Of a stretch of DNA of 10,000 nucleotides, positions 7,964-10,000 are shown piece by piece. The stretch's first letter is position 1. Each line of letters opens with the position of its first letter. The stretch lies in the NCBI GenBank assembly GCA_012295275.1, contig CM022671.1, positions 28,881,250 through 28,891,249 on the forward strand, given 5' to 3'. The position numbers and the translations under genes were made by a program. The notes beneath the pieces are model-generated. The model searched no databases, was not told the origin of the DNA, and saw nothing but the letters and a program-made list of their open reading frames with translations. Origin of the DNA: Chrysomallon squamiferum. Lineage: Eukaryota > Mollusca > Gastropoda > Neomphalida > Peltospiridae.

Positions 7964-10000
7964 CAGAGGCTGTGTTTGATACACCATGCTGCTGGGTTCC
8001 TGACTTATTTGCCTGGATGACAGTTTGAGAGGTAGGCGCTTTATGAGCAGCTATTCTGTACATCACTGGAGGAGAGTGGTAAACGCCCCCAGCTCTGTAA
8101 GGATAATCATAGTTAACCTTTCCGTAATCTCCTTGAACGAAAATATACTGGTTTCCAGGCCAGAGCCCATTGTACGGATTGCCGTAAGCAGCACCTCCAG
8201 CACCTGCACCTGCACCTGCACCTGCACCTGCTCCTGAACCACCACCTGCAGCACCGGCCCCAGCACCGTGTCCTGCTCCACCCAGACCCGGTCCTGTACC
8301 AGCACCAGCTCCAGCTCCTGCACCAGCGTCGATTCCAATCAGAATAGGACCTCCAGCTCCTGCACCTGCTCCTACACCTGCTCCTGCTCCAGCACCTGCC
8401 CCTGAACCCGCTCCTGCACCTGCACCTGCTCCTGCTCCAGCTCCTGGAGGTCCGACAAGGTAAACAGGAGATCCGGCACCTCCTGGAGTAGGTCCTACAA
8501 GAAATATAGGACCACTCATACCTGGTCCTCCAGGACCTCCAGCGCCTGCCCCACCTGCACCAGCGCCTGCCCCACCTGAACCAGCCACCTCCTACACCGA
8601 TTCCTGGACCTGCAGCACCTGGACCAACACCAGCTCCAGGACCTGCACCTGCACCACCTCCCATGCCTATTCCAGGCCCACTGGCACCTATTCCAAGACC
8701 TGGACCTCCAGCACCTGCACCACCCGTTCCTATACCGCCTCCTGGACTAGGTCCTACAAGAAGTATAGGACCACCGATACCTGATGCTCCTGGACCACCA
8801 ATTACATATCCAGGACCTGAACCAGCTGAACCACCACTGCCAGCCGGAACACCTATAACCGGTGCCGTTCCAAAACCAGGCCCTCCCATTCCTGCTCCTG
8901 GACCAGTAGCGCCAGTTCCTATCACAGTTCCAGGACCCCAAGTTCCTGATCCAGCAGCCCCTGACCCTACGCTTATAACAGGAAGAGCTCCAACACCAGG
9001 TTGTCCGATTCCAACACCTGCTCCAGCAGCACCTGCACCTGTCCCAGTTCCAGGACCCCAAGCTCCTGAACCAGCAGCCCCTGACCCTACGCTTATAACA
9101 GGAAGAGCTCCAACACCAGGTTGTCCGATTCCAACACCAGCTCCAGCAGCACCTGCACCTGTTCCAGTTCCAGGACCCCAAACTCCCGAACCAGCAGTCC
9201 CGGCCCCAACACTTATAACAGGAAGAACTCTAATTCCAGGTCTTCCAATTCCAGCACCAGCACCAGGAGCACCTGCACCTACTCCAGTTCCAGGACCCCA
9301 GGCTCCTGAACCAGCAGTCCCAGGTCCTACACTTACTAACAGGAACACCTCTAACTCCAGGTCTACCCATTCCAACACCAGCTCCAGAAGCACCTGCACC
9401 TACTCCAGTTCCAGGACCCCAGCCTCCAGCTCCAGGTCTTCCTGCACTTGGACGAACTCTACTTGGTCCCATGCCGACAAAACGGATAAGTTCATAACCT
9501 GGACCTCCGATAGATATTGAACCTGGACCCATTCCACGTACAATTAATAATGGACCAGGTCCTGCACCAAGTCCTGGGACACCTGCTCCCGCACCGCCTG
9601 CTCCAGCTCCTACACCATATCCAGGTCCTCCTGCTCCCGCCCCACCTGCTCCAGCTCCTCCTGCACCAAATCCATGACCTCCTGGACCAAATCCTGGACC
9701 ACCTGCTCCCGCCCCACCTGTTCCAGGTCCTGCACCAAATCCTGGACCAAATCCTGCTCCACGATGTCCAGGACCTCCTGCTCCTGCACCAAATCCAGGT
9801 CCTCCTGGACCAAATCCGTGACCACCTGCTCCTGCTCCACCTCCTGCACCATGTCCTGCTCCTGCCCCAGCTGCTCCAGGTCCTGCACCAAATCCAGGTC
9901 CACCTGGACCAAATCCATGACCACCTGCTCCAGCTCCGCCTGCTGCACCTCCTACACCATGTCCAGGACCTCCTGTTCCAGGTCCTGCACCAAATCCAGG
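7961..10000 (-). CDS. Gly/Ala/Pro-rich repetitive structural protein (silk/elastomer-like), partial, two frame breaks
   Basis: The minus strand is open from the right edge of the window for about 679 codons, provided two one-base frame changes (near 9336 and 8585) are allowed. Order from the N side: GFGPGG/GHGFGAG-type repeats (10000-9560); hydrophobic patches GPLLIVRGMGPG and GYELIRFVGMGPS (about 9560-9470); five modules of about 40 residues, each with a W-G-P-G and a PVISVG-like core (about 9450-8830); repeated GPI(L/F)LVGP(S/T)PGG islands (8774-8441); (GA)n runs; then a non-repetitive Tyr-rich tail (8190-7961) with YGNPYNGLWPGNQY and YDYPYRAGGVYHSPP. The translated part contains no Cys and almost no Lys before the tail. 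Such composition is typical of extracellular elastic or silk-like proteins; tyrosines in the tail could crosslink, but that is inference. No start codon or signal peptide is visible because the 5' end is outside the window. The plus strand also shows a Pro-rich open frame (8663-9520), but it closes at 9520 while the minus frame continues to 10000. I do not recognise a named family; a collagen is excluded by the lack of regular G-X-Y triplets. Confidence 0.75.
8201..8230 (-). repeat. (cacctg)5 hexanucleotide coding for (GA)n
   Basis: Five perfect tandem copies of cacctg on the plus strand read as alternating Gly-Ala on the minus strand inside the structural gene. The surrounding 8160-8460 is built from the same hexamer with cctgct and ccagca variants. 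Such a tract is expected to vary in length between individuals. Confidence 0.85.
8441..8774 (-). repeat. Duplicated GPI(L/F)LVGP hydrophobic islands in the structural gene
   Basis: The DNA at 8738-8775 and at 8479-8516 is nearly identical (about three differences in 38 bp) and encodes GPILLVGPSPGG and GPIFLVGPTPGG. A third, looser copy at 8441-8474 encodes SPVYLVGPPG, and a related GPILIGIDAG lies at 8326-8355. The first two copies are 259 bp apart, which is 86 codons plus the one extra base that also changes the frame at 8585. Confidence 0.75.
8580..8590 (-). other. Frame break 2: apparent one-base insertion
   Basis: Upstream the minus frame reads GPGIGVGGG and then degenerates to WFRWGRRW. 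The frame one base away continues as AGSGGAGAG. The plus strand reads ccagccacctcc, where the common local motif is ccagcacctcc, so one extra c at 8585/8586 explains the shift. Upstream and downstream proteins are both in the expected Gly-Ala-Pro style. Confidence 0.75.
8821..9450 (-). repeat. 120-bp tandem repeat encoding about 40-residue Trp-containing modules
   Basis: Successive blocks starting at 8821, 8941, 9061, 9181 and 9301 align at a 120-bp period. The blocks beginning at 8941 and 9061 differ at only four positions over 120 bp, so this pair is a recent duplication. The 8821 and 9181 blocks are more diverged. The 9301 block is 121 bp long because it carries one extra base at 9336. Each module has the form G-x-WGPGTG, then a GAG/AGVGIG stretch, then a Q/R-PG turn, then LPVISVG and a GS-rich end. 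The most C-terminal module (about 43 residues) departs most, with APVIGVPAG in place of LPVISVG. Confidence 0.85.
9330..9340 (-). other. Frame break 1: one extra base within the 120-bp array
   Basis: The plus strand reads cttactaacagg here, while the equivalent point in the three neighbouring modules reads cttataacagg. The extra c at 9336 shifts the minus frame and turns the expected PVISVG core into PVSKCRTW. Correcting it restores the module exactly. The inserted base also creates a GTAAGT donor-like hexamer on the minus strand (9336-9331). Confidence 0.8.
9541..10000 (-). repeat. Irregular GFGPGG / GHGFGAG-coding repeat block
   Basis: On the minus strand this stretch reads as irregularly spaced copies of GGAGAGG(H/P)GFGPGG followed by (P/H)GFGAG. 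The DNA markers are the plus-strand strings aaatccatgacc at 9668 and 9911 and aaatccgtgacc at 9812. Phe and His occur at fixed places in otherwise Gly/Ala/Pro sequence. The block continues to the right edge, so the array probably extends past the window. Confidence 0.75.

Noticed and set aside
8113-8580. Continuation of the middle minus frame as Arg/Trp/Cys/Ser-rich sequence
   Set aside because: Out-of-frame reading of the GGT/GCA/GGA repeats, which lack stop codons in all frames; the composition changes abruptly at 8585.
8663-9520. Plus-strand Pro/Ala-rich open frame of 285 codons
   Set aside because: It is the antisense of the Gly/Ala/Pro coding repeat. It closes at 9520 and has no continuation, while the minus strand stays open to 10000 and ends in a non-repetitive Tyr-rich tail with a splice donor.
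9610-9948. Minus frame rich in Gln/Glu/Val/Leu/Asp
   Set aside because: Off-frame shadow of the GFGPGG repeats; the correct frame is open through the same region and matches its neighbours.
7961-10000. Collagen gene
   Set aside because: No sustained G-X-Y triplet periodicity; the repeats are GAG, GPG and GFG with hydrophobic islands.

Overview
The window looks like animal nuclear DNA, most probably from a coleoid cephalopod (octopus or squid). This is inferred from style: very AT-rich single-copy sequence interrupted every few hundred bases by long, often perfect microsatellites ((CT)n, (GA)n, (CA)n, (AT)n, (ATTT)n, (ATT)n, TACA/GTAT tetranucleotides), a minisatellite, and one gene with eukaryotic splice signals. 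Nothing indicates bacterial gene organisation. The species assignment is an inference and was not tested.

Layout. Positions 1-1035 are AT-rich non-coding DNA with TACA, CA and AGT/AGC repeats. Positions 1036-1200 hold a small island of more GC-balanced complex sequence, possibly an old mobile-element fragment. Positions 1200-4450 are non-coding with (AT)n, a 105-bp (CT)n tract, two (CA)n tracts and (ATT)n. Positions 4460-6120 are a minisatellite of roughly 55-60 copies of a 28-bp unit, homogeneous in the middle and decayed at both edges. Positions 6120-7870 are non-coding with TACA/CA/TA tracts, a 48-bp tandem duplication, a 115-bp (GA)n tract, a G-run cluster able to form a quadruplex, and an 80-bp (ATTT)n tract. 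A roughly 100-bp complex sequence beside the (CT)n tract (from 1935) recurs inverted beside the (GA)n tract (down from 7391), so the window carries an inverted pair of one interspersed element about 5 kb apart.

The only convincing gene is on the minus strand, from the right edge (10000) to about 7961. It encodes part of a Gly/Ala/Pro-rich repetitive structural protein of silk-like or elastomer-like composition. In N-to-C order it has GFGPGG/GHGFG repeats, five modules of about 40 residues each with one Trp and a PVI(S)VG-type hydrophobic core, a region with repeated GPI(L/F)LVGP islands, a run of (GA)n, and a Tyr-rich non-repetitive tail. The 5' end lies outside the window. The 3' end is either a splice donor at 7961/7960 or a stop at 7872-7874. 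Two one-base frame changes (near 9336 and 8585) interrupt the reading frame. They look like single-base insertions (assembly error or real mutation), but they also happen to coincide with GT...AG boundaries of a possible intron.

There is no operon or multigene system here. The most interesting points are the structural-protein gene with its modules and frame breaks, the inverted repeat pair (a possible dsRNA/ADAR substrate if transcribed), and the minisatellite, which supplies an AATAAA in most units on the same strand as the gene.
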